In this document: positions 1 to 9,410 of the stretch, piece by piece
How positions within the stretch are numbered: position 1 is the first letter of the stretch
Layout: each line of letters begins with the position of its first letter
Assembly: GCF_003934165.1 (NCBI RefSeq)
Contig: NZ_RKST01000036.1
Span: forward strand, 1 to 34,012
Origin: Borborobacter arsenicus
Lineage (GTDB): Bacteria; Pseudomonadota; Alphaproteobacteria; Rhizobiales; Rhizobiaceae
Length of the DNA: 34,012 nucleotides
Direction: 5' to 3'
Notes under the pieces: generated by a model
The model's database searches: none
What the model saw: the letters and a program-made list of their open reading frames with translations, nothing else
What the model was told of the DNA's origin: nothing
Made by a program: the position numbers and the translations under genes

Positions 1-109
1 CATCCTCGATGGCGGCTGGATCGAGAGCTTGCCGCTATCACCTGCCACCGCTGCGGCAGCTCATACGAGCACTGTCGCCACCGCTGCCTTGGGTAACATT
101 GATCGGTGA
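1..109 (+). CDS. possible 3' end of an unidentified gene
   Basis: The frame beginning at base 2 is open from the window edge to a TGA at 107-109 and would give a 35-residue C-terminal tail rich in Ala and Thr, ending GNIDR. Its third-position GC is about 63 percent, lower than the clear genes nearby but better than the competing frame, which stops at 93-95 and would be rich in Cys, His and Arg. It would converge on the sensor kinase gene that ends at 161. The fragment is too short to identify, and it may simply be intergenic DNA. Confidence 0.28.
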   Translation, partial: ILDGGWIESLPLSPATAAAAHTSTVATAALGNIDR

Positions 110-160
110 GGCAATAGGCGGAGCCTGCATCGTTGTGCGCAACAGATAGGTCTTCCGGCT

Positions 161-2497
161 CTATGCAATTTGCGCCAGCTTCGTTGTCTCGCTGAGCCAG
201 GTGCCGATCTTCTTGCCCAGACGCTCGGGCGAAACCGGCTTGGGCAGATAGTCGTCCATCCCGGCCTCCAGGCACTTCTCGCGATCTCCCTTGAGCGCAT
301 GCGCGGTGACGCCGATGATGGGCGTGTGCATCCCGCTCGCCGCTTCGGCCTCGCGGATGGCGCGAGCGGCCTCATAGCCGTTCATCTCCGGCATTGACAC
401 ATCCATCAAGATCAGGCGGGGCTTGAAGGCGCGGTACATCTCGACGGCCGTGCGGCCATTGGCGGCGATCTTGTAGGACAGGTCGAGGCCGGCCAGTATC
501 TGGCCGAATACGAGCTGGTTGACCTCATTGTCTTCGGCCACGAGGATATCGAGCGGAACGCTTGCCGGCTGTTGCGCCTTCTCCTGGAGAGGAGCCGGGC
601 TACGCAACACGGTGAAGGCGGCCGCCTGTGGCATTGCCGGCGCCTGTCTGGCGGGTTCGCGTTCATAACGCGCCCTGCCGATCTGTGTCCGCGCCTTCTG
701 GATCGCGGCGATGACCGTTCCGAGCAGCACGGCGGAGCGTGCCGGCTTGGTCAGATGGGCAGCGATACCGTAGTCCAGCATGAGGCGGCCGAAATCGATC
801 TGGTCGACGGATGTCAGCAGTACGATCGGTATCGAGGCGAGCCGGCTATCTGCGCACATCGCCTTGGCGACATCGGCGCCGTTCATTCCGGGCATCTGAT
901 AGTCGAGGATGACGCAATCGACGGTGGCGCCAAGCTGGCAGGCCCGGTCAAGGAAGGCGAGCCCGATCGCCCCGGAATCGGCGGCAGCGCAATCGAAACC
1001 CCAGCTTCTGAGCTGTTCGAGCAGGATATCCCGGTTGACCGGATTGTCGTCGATCACCAGTACGCGGGCGCCGGTGACGTCCGTCGGTACGATCTCGGTC
1101 TGCGGGGCGGCTTCATGCACGGGCAGGCCGGCGGTGAACCAGAACACAGAGCCGCGGCCGATCTCGCTTTCTATGCCGATCTTGCCGCCCATCAGATCGA
1201 CCAGCCGGGCGGCGATCGCCAGACCCAGGCCGGTGCCTTCGTGACGGCGGGTCGAGGAGCCATCGACCTGCGCGAATTTCTCGAAAACGGCGTCCAGCTT
1301 GTCGGCGGGGATGCCGATGCCGGTATCTTCGACCCGGACCTTCAGTTCAGCGACGTCGTTGACGACCGAACCGGAAACATCGATGAGCACATGGCCCTTC
1401 TCGGTGAATTTCACCGCATTGCCGAGCATATTGGTGATGATCTGGCGAAACCGTCCGACATCGCCGACCACGTGGTCCGGCAGGCGCGGATCGACGCGCA
1501 CGATAAGCTCGAGGTTCTTTTCCGCCACGCGCGCCGACACCAGCGTGGCGACATCCTCGACCGCCTCGACCAGCTTGAAGGGCGCGGGATCAAGCGTGAG
1601 TTGCCCGGCATTGATCTTGGAGAAATCCAGGATGTCGTTGATGATCGTCAGCAGCGCATTGCCCGACTTGACGATCACGTCGGTGAAGGTCTTCTGGCGC
1701 GGCGTCAGTTCCGTCTTGGCGAGCAGTTCGGCCATGCCCAGCACACCGTTCATCGGCGTGCGGATTTCATGGCTCATATTGGCGAGAAACTCCGACTTGG
1801 CGCGGTCGGCGGCTTCCGCACGGAAAAGGGATTGCGCCGATTCGCTGAATGCACGGCGGATTGCCTTTTCCATCGGGCGGAAGATCCAGATGCCGACCAG
1901 CGCCAATATGGCAATCAGAAGAACGCTGGAATAGGACAGGATCTTGTTGCCGCGCCGTTCGACGAGCGCGCGTTCCTTGTCCAGTGCGGTTCGCGCTCGA
2001 ACCAGCGCCGGCTGGACGAACAGCTCGTTCTGGTTGCGGATTTCGCGATTGCTCCACTCGTCGATCTTCTCGATACCGGTGAGGGCGCGCAGATTGCGGA
2101 CGATATCGCGTGCCGACCAGAATAAATCGCCATTGACCGAGCTGGAATAGAGTTCATCCATGGTCTTGCGTGAAAGATCGGGGCTGACGGCGGCGAGAGC
2201 TGCCGTCAGCTCGTCAATTTGCATACTGAGGCGGTCGGCATGGCCGATTGCGGCATTGCCCAGTTCGGCCCGGTTTTCTGCACGCCAGGCCGTTGCCGTC
2301 GTTTCGGAGAAAGTGGTGGCGTTTCTGAGGTCGCGCGCCAGCATCGTCAGGCGACCGCCGATCTGGTCGATCTCCTGGCGAAACCAGTTCATGTTGTTCA
2401 CGGTATAGAGGATCGCACCGGAGGTGAGCGCAAAGACAAGCAGACCCGACAGGTAGCGAAGCCGGATCGACCGGATGAATGACGAATAATCGGGCAC
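161..2497 (-). CDS. hybrid sensor histidine kinase with two receiver domains
   Basis: A membrane-bound hybrid kinase of 778 residues from the chosen GTG start. Transmembrane helices lie near residues 17-35 and 189-206 and enclose a ~150-residue, mostly helical sensor region with no recognised ligand domain. The HisKA phosphoacceptor is His243 in the motif [11 protein letters not shown]. The ATPase domain shows the N box around Asn360, the G1 box DTGIG at 391-395 and GTGLG at 421-425. Receiver 1 (about 478-600) has phosphoacceptor Asp532 and Lys584. Receiver 2 (about 650-770) has Asp699. No HPt domain is present, so the phosphate probably passes to a separate HPt protein or regulator. GTG at 2497 is preceded by GGGGGGAG five bases upstream; the upstream in-frame TTG at 2527 lacks such a site. 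The layout resembles BarA-type kinases, but the signal and partner are unknown. No cognate response regulator is adjacent. Confidence 0.93.
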   Translation of the reverse strand: MPDYSSFIRSIRLRYLSGLLVFALTSGAILYTVNNMNWFRQEIDQIGGRLTMLARDLRNATTFSETTATAWRAENRAELGNAAIGHADRLSMQIDELTAALAAVSPDLSRKTMDELYSSSVNGDLFWSARDIVRNLRALTGIEKIDEWSNREIRNQNELFVQPALVRARTALDKERALVERRGNKILSYSSVLLIAILALVGIWIFRPMEKAIRRAFSESAQSLFRAEAADRAKSEFLANMSHEIRTPMNGVLGMAELLAKTELTPRQKTFTDVIVKSGNALLTIINDILDFSKINAGQLTLDPAPFKLVEAVEDVATLVSARVAEKNLELIVRVDPRLPDHVVGDVGRFRQIITNMLGNAVKFTEKGHVLIDVSGSVVNDVAELKVRVEDTGIGIPADKLDAVFEKFAQVDGSSTRRHEGTGLGLAIAARLVDLMGGKIGIESEIGRGSVFWFTAGLPVHEAAPQTEIVPTDVTGARVLVIDDNPVNRDILLEQLRSWGFDCAAADSGAIGLAFLDRACQLGATVDCVILDYQMPGMNGADVAKAMCADSRLASIPIVLLTSVDQIDFGRLMLDYGIAAHLTKPARSAVLLGTVIAAIQKARTQIGRARYEREPARQAPAMPQAAAFTVLRSPAPLQEKAQQPASVPLDILVAEDNEVNQLVFGQILAGLDLSYKIAANGRTAVEMYRAFKPRLILMDVSMPEMNGYEAARAIREAEAASGMHTPIIGVTAHALKGDREKCLEAGMDDYLPKPVSPERLGKKIGTWLSETTKLAQIA

Positions 2498-2612
2498 GTT
2501 GTCTCCCCCCGAACACGAACGTGACAATGCTCGGAGGGATTAGTCGGCATTTGAATTAAAAATTCGTTCAATTGTACCGACCGGCCGCCAGTCGGGGGGC
2601 CGCGAGGCGATG

Positions 2613-3533
2613 CTAATTGCGCCGGTTCGCAACAAAGCCGGCCGCCTGCTTCAGGCGCTCCGCGCTTTCCCCATAAGGTTCCAGCAAGGCGTTTGCCTGT
2701 TCGACCAGTCCCGATAGTTGCCGGCGTGCCCAATCAATGCCGTGGCGGGCGACCAGCGTCGCCTTGCCGGCCGACTGGTCCTTTCCGGTAGCCTTGCCCA
2801 TCGTCTCGGTATTGGCTGTGAGGTCCAGCATGTCATCCGCAAGCTGGAAGGCCAGGCCGATGGCCGCGCCGAATTCGCCAAGCCTCTCGCGGTCGGATGG
2901 CGGAGTCCCCGCCAGGATAGGGCCGGCCTCGCAGCCGAAACGTATCAGGGCTCCGGTCTTCATCGCCTGGAGACGGATGATGCCGTCATCGTCGGGCACG
3001 ACGGTCGCGGCCTCCAGATCGAGCGCTTGGCCCCCAGCCATTCCGCCCATTCCGGCTGCCCGTGCCAGTTCGAGCACGAGGTCGATCCGGCGTTTGGCAT
3101 CAAGTGCCGTGGCCGGGTCGGCGATGATATCGAAGGCGAAGGTGAGCAGGCTGTCACCGGCAAGGATGGCGGTCGCCTCGTCAAATGCCCGATGAACGGT
3201 CGGCTGGCCGCGACGCAGATCGTCATTGTCCATCGAGGGCAGGTCGTCATGGATCAGCGAGTAGCAATGGACACATTCAAGTGCGGCGGCGACCCGCAAT
3301 GCCGCTGCAGGATCGCCGTCGAACAGCCGGGCGCTCTCCAGGACAAGAAACGGCCGCAGGCGCTTGCCGCCGTTGAGCACACCGTGGCGCATTGCCTTCA
3401 GCAGCTGCTGTGGCCGTGCGATCTCGCCGCTCAGCAAATGTTGCTGGTCCAGCAATTGCCGCAGCAAAGCCTCCACGGCTTCAGCGCGGCTTTCCAGATG
3501 GGCTTCGAACGTCAACGTGCTGTCATCGATCAT
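2613..3533 (-). CDS. ispA: short-chain polyprenyl diphosphate synthase (farnesyl/geranyl type)
   Basis: A 306-residue class I trans-prenyltransferase that condenses isopentenyl diphosphate with allylic diphosphates to make geranyl/farnesyl diphosphate for quinones, undecaprenyl carrier and hopanoids. The first aspartate-rich motif is DDLPSMD (Asp96, Asp97, Asp102); the two extra residues between its aspartates are typical of bacterial FPP synthases. The second motif is LADDMLD (Asp233, Asp234, Asp237). A KTG triad (192-194) and the early GKRLRP substrate motif are also present. The frame extends 32 residues further upstream, but that part is Arg-rich and unlike the family, so ATG at 3533 is preferred although its ribosome site is weak. 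The gene is divergent from mtgA, 114 bp away. It could be a geranylgeranyl synthase; chain length cannot be settled by reading. Confidence 0.88.
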   Translation of the reverse strand: MIDDSTLTFEAHLESRAEAVEALLRQLLDQQHLLSGEIARPQQLLKAMRHGVLNGGKRLRPFLVLESARLFDGDPAAALRVAAALECVHCYSLIHDDLPSMDNDDLRRGQPTVHRAFDEATAILAGDSLLTFAFDIIADPATALDAKRRIDLVLELARAAGMGGMAGGQALDLEAATVVPDDDGIIRLQAMKTGALIRFGCEAGPILAGTPPSDRERLGEFGAAIGLAFQLADDMLDLTANTETMGKATGKDQSAGKATLVARHGIDWARRQLSGLVEQANALLEPYGESAERLKQAAGFVANRRN

Positions 3534-3647
3534 GCCGCGACGATTTACGGTAATCTCCGTGCCGGTCAAGCCGCAGCAACGACGGTTTGAACCGGGCTGC
3601 CTGGTCCGCCGTGTCTTCAGAGATTGCACTGAAGGCCGCGCGCCATT

Positions 3648-4430
3648 ATGCCGAAGCTAAAAGATGAAGAGGCGAACGGCTTGGACGAACCGATCATCGA
3701 TCCTGAGACCGAGGGGCTCGCGATGGCGCCGAAGCAGAAGACGAGGGCGCGCCGCCGGCCGGGCGCGTGGATTCGCCGCATCGCGCTTATCGGCATCTCT
3801 GTCGCTCTCATGCCGGTCTTCCTGACGATCCTTTATGTACCGGCCTTCGTTCATCCGATCTCGACGCTCATGCTCGGCGATCTGGCGACATTTTCCGGCT
3901 ATGACCGGCGTTGGGTTGCGATCGACGAAATAGCGCCGGTGCTCGTCCACTCGGTCATCATGTCGGAGGACGGGCAGTTCTGCTCGCATCGCGGCATAGA
4001 CTGGAACGAGCTCAGGGTGGTGATAGATGACGCGATGGCGGGCGAAGCGGCGCGCGGTGCCTCGACCATTCCGATGCAGACGGTGAAGAACCTGTTCCTG
4101 TGGCCCGGCCGATCGGTTGTGCGCAAGGCGGTCGAAGTGCCGCTGGCGGTGTATTTCGACGCGATCCTGACCAAGAAGCGGATCATGGAGATTTATCTCA
4201 ATGTTGCCGAATGGGGACCGGGCATCTATGGCGTCGAGGCTGCCGCACAGTATCATTTCGGGATCGCCGCCAGCCGGTTGTCGGCGCGGCAGGCCGCACT
4301 TCTAACGGTCGCGCTGCCCAATCCATACACCCGCAATCCATCCAAGCCCGGGCCCGGCTTGAAGCGGCTGGCCAATCTGATCCAGCGCCGCGCGTCGCGC
4401 GCGGGCGGCTATGTCGGCTGTGTCGGCTGA
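3648..4430 (+). CDS. mtgA: monofunctional peptidoglycan transglycosylase (GT51)
   Basis: A 260-residue inner-membrane enzyme that polymerises lipid II into glycan strands and has no transpeptidase domain. A Lys/Arg-rich cytoplasmic tail (about 28-44) precedes one transmembrane helix at roughly 45-65. The GT51 motif with catalytic Glu107 reads SEDGQFCSHRG. It is followed by GASTIPMQTVKNLFLW (138-152) and by the RIMEIYLNVAEWG block (178-190), which carries the second conserved glutamates. The sequence ends soon after the catalytic domain, as expected for MtgA rather than a bifunctional penicillin-binding protein. It is divergent from ispA, whose product feeds the undecaprenyl carrier used in the same pathway. 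L32 follows 145 bp downstream, probably with its own promoter. Confidence 0.92.
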   Translation: MPKLKDEEANGLDEPIIDPETEGLAMAPKQKTRARRRPGAWIRRIALIGISVALMPVFLTILYVPAFVHPISTLMLGDLATFSGYDRRWVAIDEIAPVLVHSVIMSEDGQFCSHRGIDWNELRVVIDDAMAGEAARGASTIPMQTVKNLFLWPGRSVVRKAVEVPLAVYFDAILTKKRIMEIYLNVAEWGPGIYGVEAAAQYHFGIAASRLSARQAALLTVALPNPYTRNPSKPGPGLKRLANLIQRRASRAGGYVGCVG

Positions 4431-4457
4431 TCGATATTAAAAAAATCGCGGCGGTGC

Positions 4458-4486
4458 TGGTCAAAGCCAAGATTGCCGTGTATAGG
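4458..4486 (+). promoter_or_regulatory. candidate promoter for rpmF
   Basis: TGGTCA (4458-4463) and TATAGG (4481-4486) are separated by exactly 17 bases, each matching the housekeeping -35 and -10 consensus at four of six positions. They lie about 90 bp upstream of the L32 start. Assigned by eye only. Confidence 0.35.
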
Positions 4487-4575
4487 CACGCGCACTTATC
4501 CCAGTTTCCGGCCCATGGAATGCGGCCCTTTCACGAGGGCGGTATACCGGGCTTTACGATCGATGGAGTGATTCC

Positions 4576-4758
4576 ATGGCTGTGCCAAAACGAAAAACCT
4601 CGCCGTCCAGGCGCGGCATGCGCCGTTCGGCCGATGCGCTGAAGGCCCCGACCTATGTCGAGGACAAGAATTCGGGCGAGATGCGCCGCCCGCATCATAT
4701 CGACCTGAAGACCGGCATGTATCGCGGCCGCCAGGTTCTGACGCCGAAGGAAAGCTGA
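4576..4758 (+). CDS. rpmF: 50S ribosomal protein L32
   Basis: A 60-residue basic protein starting [18 protein letters not shown], the standard N-terminus of bacterial L32, and ending in a GMYRGRQVL segment. It is a structural component of the large ribosomal subunit. The zinc-binding cysteines found in some L32 proteins are absent, which is usual in alphaproteobacteria. The gene is monocistronic here: it has a candidate promoter upstream and a strong intrinsic terminator 33 bases after its stop. Confidence 0.98.
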   Translation: MAVPKRKTSPSRRGMRRSADALKAPTYVEDKNSGEMRRPHHIDLKTGMYRGRQVLTPKES

Positions 4759-4791
4759 GCCGCTTTTCCGACGCCTCATGCAGACTTGATC

Positions 4792-4818
4792 AGGACCGGA
4801 CTCGCTCCGGTCCTTTTT
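4792..4818 (+). terminator. intrinsic terminator after rpmF
   Basis: A perfect 9-bp stem, AGGACCGGA (4792-4800) and TCCGGTCCT (4806-4814), with a 5-base loop, runs directly into a T tract. Confidence 0.82.
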
Positions 4819-5493
4819 GCGTTGGAGCCATAACGGTTCGCGGCGATGTGAATTTGGCTACGCTACGCAGCATTCCGGGATGACGCCGAAATAGCAACGC
4901 CACCTTCGGCCAGACGAGCCCGGCAATGGCGTAGCGACATCCGCCGTCATCCCGGCCAAGGGAGTGAAACGACCGCGAGCCGGGACCCATTCCCCGTGAC
5001 GTCGAATGGGAAGCGGACCCACAAAATGCGTCTTCCCCGCCCCTCTCCGTCTCGGCTTTGCCTCGACACCTCTCCCCAGAGGGGCGAGGAACCCAGGTCC
5101 TGAAAGGTCTTAGCCACAGTTTTCCGTTCGGAGCATGCCAACATTTCTTCTGCGCGGCGGCGACTGTCGTCGCGGTCACCGAATGGATCCCCGAGTTCCG
5201 GCGGTTCGCTGCGCTCACCACCGGCCTCGAGGATGACGAAGAGGCGGTGGCGGCTCTCACATCTCCCATCTCCGGTTTGTTGACGCAAACCAGCTCTCCC
5301 GGTGGGGCGAGGAACCCCCGTCCTGCGAGGGTTACGAGGAACCCAGGTTCTGTAAAGGCGGTGGCTGTCGCCAAAGTCACGGCATGGATCTCGGGTCAAG
5401 CCCGAGGATGACGAAGGGAAAAGGGAAAGGCCCCCCTTACCCAGCTCGCTGCGCGCCTCGGCCCTTCGCTAGGGCTCCGGGCGTTCGAAACTC
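4819..5493. repeat. gene-free stretch of mosaic intergenic repeats
   Basis: No credible gene lies between rpmF and phaR (4759-5540). The stretch is a patchwork of motifs common between genes in rhizobial-type genomes. A CCTCTCCCCAGAGGGGCGAGG hairpin lies around 5070-5090. Three copies of GAGGAACCC occur (near 5085, 5309 and 5337), two followed by AGGTYCTG. A CTCGGG/CCCGAG inverted repeat lies at 5390-5406, and a TCCCGGC...GCCGGGA pair around 4950-4985. The hairpin resembles those in the thiB-thiP spacer. Open frames of 100-200 codons exist on both strands, but they run through the repeats, are low in complexity and resemble no protein family. Confidence 0.55.
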
Positions 5494-5517
5494 AAAAAGC
5501 CAAATCGTTGGCTTTTT
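5494..5517 (-). terminator. terminator hairpin downstream of phaR
   Basis: A perfect 10-bp inverted repeat, AAAAAGCCAA (5494-5503) and TTGGCTTTTT (5508-5517), with a 4-base loop. It lies 24 bases past the phaR stop and has T-runs in both directions, so it could act on either strand. A second hairpin, CCGGCC-TAC-GGCCGG, lies at 5519-5533. Confidence 0.72.
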
Positions 5518-5540
5518 GCCGGCCTACGGCCGGACGTTTC

Positions 5541-6128
5541 TCACCCCATCGAATCGATCTTGCGCTGCATGGCGGCGATCTGCTCCTTCAATTCCTGAAG
5601 GTCGTCGGACTTTGCCGGCGCGTCTTTCTTCGGCGGCTCGGCGCTACTTCCGGCCGCGCCCGGCGTGAACATGCGCATGGCGTTCTGGAACATTTCCATG
5701 TTGCGGCGCGTCTGCTCTTCAAGGGCTTTCATCGGCCCGAGTTGCATCATGTCGACCGTCGATTTGCCGAATGCCGACTTCATCTGCTCGCGAAAGCGTT
5801 CCTGCTCCTTGGCGAAGGCAGTCATCGATTGTTCGAGAAAGCTCGGGACGATCATCTGCATCTGGTCGCCGTAGAAGGCGATGAGCTGGCGCAGGAACGG
5901 GATCGGCAGCATGTTCTGCCCATCCTTGTTTTCAAGTTCGAAGATGATCTGCGTCAGCACCGGATGGGTGATGTCATCGCCCGTCTTGGCGTCCTGCACC
6001 GTGAAGTCTTCGCCCTTCTTGACCATGTCGGCCAGATCTTCCAGCGTCACATAGGTGCTCGTCCCCGTATTGTAGAGGCGGCGGTTTGCGTATTTCTTGA
6101 TCACCACCGGATCGTCTTTCGCGGGCAT
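5541..6128 (-). CDS. phaR: polyhydroxyalkanoate synthesis repressor PhaR
   Basis: A 195-residue regulator that represses phasin and PHA genes when not bound to nascent polymer granules. The N-terminal DNA-binding domain carries the family signature [11 protein letters not shown] at residues 11-21, followed by the PHB_acc region. The C-terminus has a proline/lysine-rich linker and a short coiled-coil-like stretch (about 172-195). The frame is open further upstream, but GGGGAGG sits six bases before the ATG at 6128 and directly abuts the ATG at 6134, so 6128 is chosen. The gene is divergent from phaA across a 279-bp spacer, the likely site of shared or auto-regulation. No PhaR operator was identified there. 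phaC is not in the window. Confidence 0.95.
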   Translation of the reverse strand: MPAKDDPVVIKKYANRRLYNTGTSTYVTLEDLADMVKKGEDFTVQDAKTGDDITHPVLTQIIFELENKDGQNMLPIPFLRQLIAFYGDQMQMIVPSFLEQSMTAFAKEQERFREQMKSAFGKSTVDMMQLGPMKALEEQTRRNMEMFQNAMRMFTPGAAGSSAEPPKKDAPAKSDDLQELKEQIAAMQRKIDSMG

Positions 6129-6407
6129 CAACATCCTCCCCGGAGACCGGATTGCCCATGCGGCAGCCGGCTGCGATTGCACCGGGTCGAGGATATGCGC
6201 AAAGCATGCGCAATTCCAAGCGCTTTGTGCAGTGCGCAATTTTTACGGCCCGCAACAGCCTTGCCGCGCCAATGTTTCAGCCGCTCCGGCCGGCATAACC
6301 AGCGATCTCCAACACATTTCCGATTTGACTCAGGTCCGCGAAAGGGCAAGAAAAGTCGATATACCGGACTTGATGCTGTCCGTTCCCAATTCGTCGTGGA
6401 GACAAAA

Positions 6408-7595
6408 ATGCCCGCTTCCCAAGCTATCGTCATTGCCAGTGCCGCCCGCACCCCTGTCGGTTCCTTCAACGGTTCCTTCGCCAATACGCCCGCCCATGAG
6501 CTTGGCGCGGTCGCGATCAAGGAAGCCTTGGCACGGGCCGGTGTCGATGGCGCGGAGGTCGACGAGGTGATCCTCGGCCAGGTGCTGACGGCCGGGCAGG
6601 GCCAGAATCCGGCCCGCCAGGCTTCCATGGGCGCCGGCCTGCCAAAGGAAACGACGGCCTGGAGCCTCAATCAGGTTTGTGGGTCGGGCCTTCGCTCAAT
6701 TGCGCTCGGCATGCAGCAGATTGCCACCGGCGACGCCAGGATCATCGTTGCCGGCGGCCAGGAGTCGATGTCGCTGTCGCCCCACTGCCAGCATCTGCGC
6801 GGCGGCGTGAAGATGGGTGATTTCAAGCTGATCGACACCATGATCAAGGACGGGCTGATCGACGCTTTCTATGGCTACCACATGGGCAATACGGCCGAGA
6901 ACATCGCCCGCCAGTGGCAGCTCAGCCGCGACGACCAGGACCAGTTCGCCCTTGCCTCGCAAAACAAGGCGGAAGCCGCCCAGAAAGCCGGCAAGTTCAA
7001 GGACGAGATCGTTGCGGTGACGGTGAAGGGCAGGAAGGGCGACACCATCGTCGACCAGGACGAATATATCCGCCACGGTGCGACGATCGATGCCATGCAA
7101 AAGCTGAAGCCGGCCTTCGACAAGGAGGGCACGGTGACGGCCGGCAATGCATCCGGCCTCAATGACGGCGCGGCCGCAGTCGTGCTGATGACCGAAGACG
7201 AAGCCGCCCGGCGCGGGATCACGCCGCTCGCGCGCATCGCGTCGTGGGCAACCGCCGGCGTCGATCCGCAGATCATGGGCACAGGACCGATCCCCGCCTC
7301 GCGCCGCGCGCTGGAAAAGGCCGGCTGGTCGGTGGGCGATCTCGACCTGGTGGAAGCCAATGAGGCGTTCGCCGCCCAGGCCTGCGCGGTCAATCGCGAC
7401 ATGGGCTGGGATTCGTCGCTTGTGAACGTCAATGGCGGAGCGATTGCCATCGGCCATCCGATCGGCGCGTCGGGCGCCCGCATCTTCAACACGCTGGTCT
7501 TCGAAATGCGCCGCCGCGGCGCGAAGAAGGGCCTTGCCACGCTGTGCATCGGCGGCGGCATGGGCGTGGCCATGTGCGTGGAAGCGATGGGGTGA
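6408..7595 (+). CDS. phaA: acetyl-CoA C-acetyltransferase (beta-ketothiolase)
   Basis: A 395-residue cytoplasmic thiolase that condenses two acetyl-CoA to acetoacetyl-CoA, the first step of polyhydroxybutyrate synthesis. The acyl-accepting Cys91 lies in NQVCGSG, His350 in [10 protein letters not shown], and the proton-transfer Cys380 in LCIGGGMG. Length matches the family. The frame stays open for 900 bases upstream, but those codons are antisense to phaR. ATG at 6408, preceded by GTGGAGA and followed by the conserved [12 protein letters not shown], is the real start. It forms an operon with phaB 93 bp downstream. Confidence 0.96.
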   Translation: MPASQAIVIASAARTPVGSFNGSFANTPAHELGAVAIKEALARAGVDGAEVDEVILGQVLTAGQGQNPARQASMGAGLPKETTAWSLNQVCGSGLRSIALGMQQIATGDARIIVAGGQESMSLSPHCQHLRGGVKMGDFKLIDTMIKDGLIDAFYGYHMGNTAENIARQWQLSRDDQDQFALASQNKAEAAQKAGKFKDEIVAVTVKGRKGDTIVDQDEYIRHGATIDAMQKLKPAFDKEGTVTAGNASGLNDGAAAVVLMTEDEAARRGITPLARIASWATAGVDPQIMGTGPIPASRRALEKAGWSVGDLDLVEANEAFAAQACAVNRDMGWDSSLVNVNGGAIAIGHPIGASGARIFNTLVFEMRRRGAKKGLATLCIGGGMGVAMCVEAMG

Positions 7596-7604
7596 ATGGA
7601 AAAA

Positions 7605-7661
7605 TGGTGAATGGTGAATGGAGGGTCAAACGGCTTCTCCATGACCATTCACCATTCACCA
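7605..7661. repeat. perfect inverted repeat of GGTGAAT heptads between phaA and phaB
   Basis: TGGTGAATGGTGAATGG (7605-7621) pairs perfectly over 17 bp with 7645-7661 around a 23-base loop. Each arm is itself a tandem of the 7-mer GGTGAAT, and further heptads flank both arms. Because the arms fill the phaA-phaB spacer, any hairpin would form in the phaAB transcript just before the phaB ribosome site. Confidence 0.8.
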
Positions 7662-7688
7662 CTCACCATTCACTCAGGGAGGACCACC

Positions 7689-8411
7689 ATGAGCAGAGTA
7701 GCAATCGTCACCGGCGGCACCCGCGGCATCGGCGCGGCCATCGCCATTGCCTTGAAGACTGCCGGCTGCAAGGTTGCCGCCAACTATGCCGGCAATGACG
7801 AGGCAGCGGCCAGGTTCCGCGATGAAACCGGCATAGAAACCTATAAATGGTCGGTCGCCGACTATGATGCCTGTGCCGCCGGCATCGGCCAGGTGGAGGC
7901 CGATCTCGGGCCTGTCGATATCCTCGTCAATAATGCCGGCATCACTCGTGATGCACCCTTCCACAAGATGACGCGCGAGCAATGGCGCGAGGTGATGGAA
8001 ACGAACCTCAACGGCGTGTTCAACATGACCCATCCGCTCTGGGGCGGCATGCGCGAGCGAAAATTCGGCCGCGTCATCACGATCTCTTCGATCAACGGCC
8101 AAAAGGGGCAATTTGCCCAGGCGAATTATTCGGCGGCCAAGGCGGGCGATATCGGTTTCACCAAGGCGCTCGCCCAGGAAGGTGCCCGCAACGGCATCAC
8201 CGTCAATGCGATCTGCCCCGGCTATATCGCAACCGACATGGTGATGGCTGTGCCCGAGAAGGTGCGCGAATCGATCATCGCCCAGATTCCGGTCGGCCGG
8301 CTCGGCGAGGCCGACGAGATCGCGCGCTGTGTGGTCTTCCTGGCATCGGACGATGCGGGTTTCATCACCGGCTCGACCATCACCGCCAATGGCGGCCAGT
8401 ATTTCGTGTGA
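7689..8411 (+). CDS. phaB: acetoacetyl-CoA reductase (NADPH)
   Basis: A 240-residue short-chain dehydrogenase that reduces acetoacetyl-CoA to (R)-3-hydroxybutyryl-CoA, the monomer for polyhydroxybutyrate. The cofactor-binding TGGTRGIG spans 8-15, NNAG spans 81-84, and the catalytic triad is Ser134, Tyr147 and Lys151. The C-terminal ITGSTITANGGQY segment is typical of PhaB. ATG at 7689 follows GGGAGG, six bases upstream. Position directly after phaA separates it from FabG, the main alternative. The spacer contains the heptad inverted repeat, which may tune its expression relative to phaA. Confidence 0.94.
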   Translation: MSRVAIVTGGTRGIGAAIAIALKTAGCKVAANYAGNDEAAARFRDETGIETYKWSVADYDACAAGIGQVEADLGPVDILVNNAGITRDAPFHKMTREQWREVMETNLNGVFNMTHPLWGGMRERKFGRVITISSINGQKGQFAQANYSAAKAGDIGFTKALAQEGARNGITVNAICPGYIATDMVMAVPEKVRESIIAQIPVGRLGEADEIARCVVFLASDDAGFITGSTITANGGQYFV

Positions 8412-8420
8412 GCCGATGGC

Positions 8421-8449
8421 CGGGACGCGACCCTGAAAGCCGCGTCCCG
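8421..8449. terminator. hairpin between convergent phaB and aqpZ
   Basis: A perfect 9-bp inverted repeat, CGGGACGCG (8421-8429) and CGCGTCCCG (8441-8449), fills the 48-bp space between two convergent genes. It has no T tract, so a shared terminator role is inferred from position. Confidence 0.5.
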
Positions 8450-8459
8450 TGCAGCAATA

Positions 8460-9149
8460 TCAATCGTCGCCGAACAGCGACTTGTGGGCGATGCCGGCCA
8501 GCGCGGCGCCGACGATGGGCGCGACCCAGAACAGCCAGAGCTGCTGAAGTGCCCAGCCGCCGACGAAGAGTGCCGGGCCGGTCGAGCGGGCCGGATTGAT
8601 GGAGGCATTGGTCACCGGAATGGCGACCAGATTGGTGAGGGTCAACGCGAGGCCTATGGCGATGCCGGCAAAGCCGGCGGGCGCGTGACTGGCAGTTGCG
8701 CCCAGGATGATCATCACGAACATGAAGGTCAGCACGATTTCCGCCACCAGTCCTGCGCCCATGGAGTAGCCCCCAGGCGAATGCTCGCCATAGCCATTGG
8801 CCGCAAAACCATTGGCGAGCGAAAAGTCCACCTTGCCGCTGGCAACGACAAAAAGCAGTGCCGAGGCAATGACCGCCCCAACCAGCTGGGCGATGACATA
8901 GGGCACCAGGTCCTTGGCCGGCAGCCGTCCGGCAACTGCCAGGCCGACCGACACCGCCGGATTGAAGTGGCCGCCCGAAATGCCGCCCACGGCATAGACC
9001 ATCGTCAACACCGTCAGGCCGAAGGCAAGCGCAACGCCTAAAAATCCGATACCGAGATCGGGGAAACCGGCCGCAAGAACCGCACTGCCGCAACCACCGA
9101 AGACAAGCCAGAAAGTGCCGAGCAATTCTGCGAACAAACGTCTGGACAT
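8460..9149 (-). CDS. aqpZ: aquaporin Z-type water channel with altered filter residues
   Basis: A 229-residue, six-helix inner-membrane channel of the MIP family. The two pore motifs are NPA at 63-65 and NPA(R) at 185-188, with loop spacing as in AqpZ rather than GlpF. Compared with E. coli AqpZ from memory, the filter positions Phe43/His174/Thr183/Arg189 correspond here to Phe43/Asn173/Ala182/Arg188. The histidine is replaced in the context [15 protein letters not shown], so selectivity may differ from a pure water channel. The start at 9149 follows GGGAGGG at proper spacing; the in-frame ATG at 9167 lies upstream of that site. It converges with phaB and has a long GANTC-rich non-coding region upstream. 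Confidence 0.93.
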   Translation of the reverse strand: MSRRLFAELLGTFWLVFGGCGSAVLAAGFPDLGIGFLGVALAFGLTVLTMVYAVGGISGGHFNPAVSVGLAVAGRLPAKDLVPYVIAQLVGAVIASALLFVVASGKVDFSLANGFAANGYGEHSPGGYSMGAGLVAEIVLTFMFVMIILGATASHAPAGFAGIAIGLALTLTNLVAIPVTNASINPARSTGPALFVGGWALQQLWLFWVAPIVGAALAGIAHKSLFGDD

Positions 9150-9410
9150 TTCTTGTCCCTCCCTCATGAGAACCGCAAAAGGGAGTCACGAAATTTTTCG
9201 GATGGCAATACGCAATACACCTTGGGGCGACATGCCGGCGAGTGTCACCACTATCTGGTAGCAAGCCGATGCCTGGATGGCTCAGGGCCGCGTAGAAGGC
9301 GTAGTGAAACGGCACATATTCGTTGCCTGCCATCCCTCAGAGATTGTGAGTCATTGACTGAAAGCAGACCTGCTGCATGAAATCTCGTATCTTGCTCAGC
9401 CTCCGCCACA

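Noticed and set aside
572-2125. 517-codon open frame antisense to the sensor kinase
   Set aside because: It is a compositional shadow of the kinase gene.
2553-2571. CtrA box upstream of the sensor kinase
   Set aside because: TTAA-N7-TTCA departs from the consensus at one base of the second half, and the A+T-rich patch makes chance matches likely.
4790-5380. Open frames on both strands between rpmF and phaR
   Set aside because: They are composed of intergenic palindromic repeats and have no protein-like pattern.
5508-6407. N-terminal extension of phaA
   Set aside because: The frame is open for 900 bases but lies antisense to phaR and in the spacer; the thiolase family starts at 6408.
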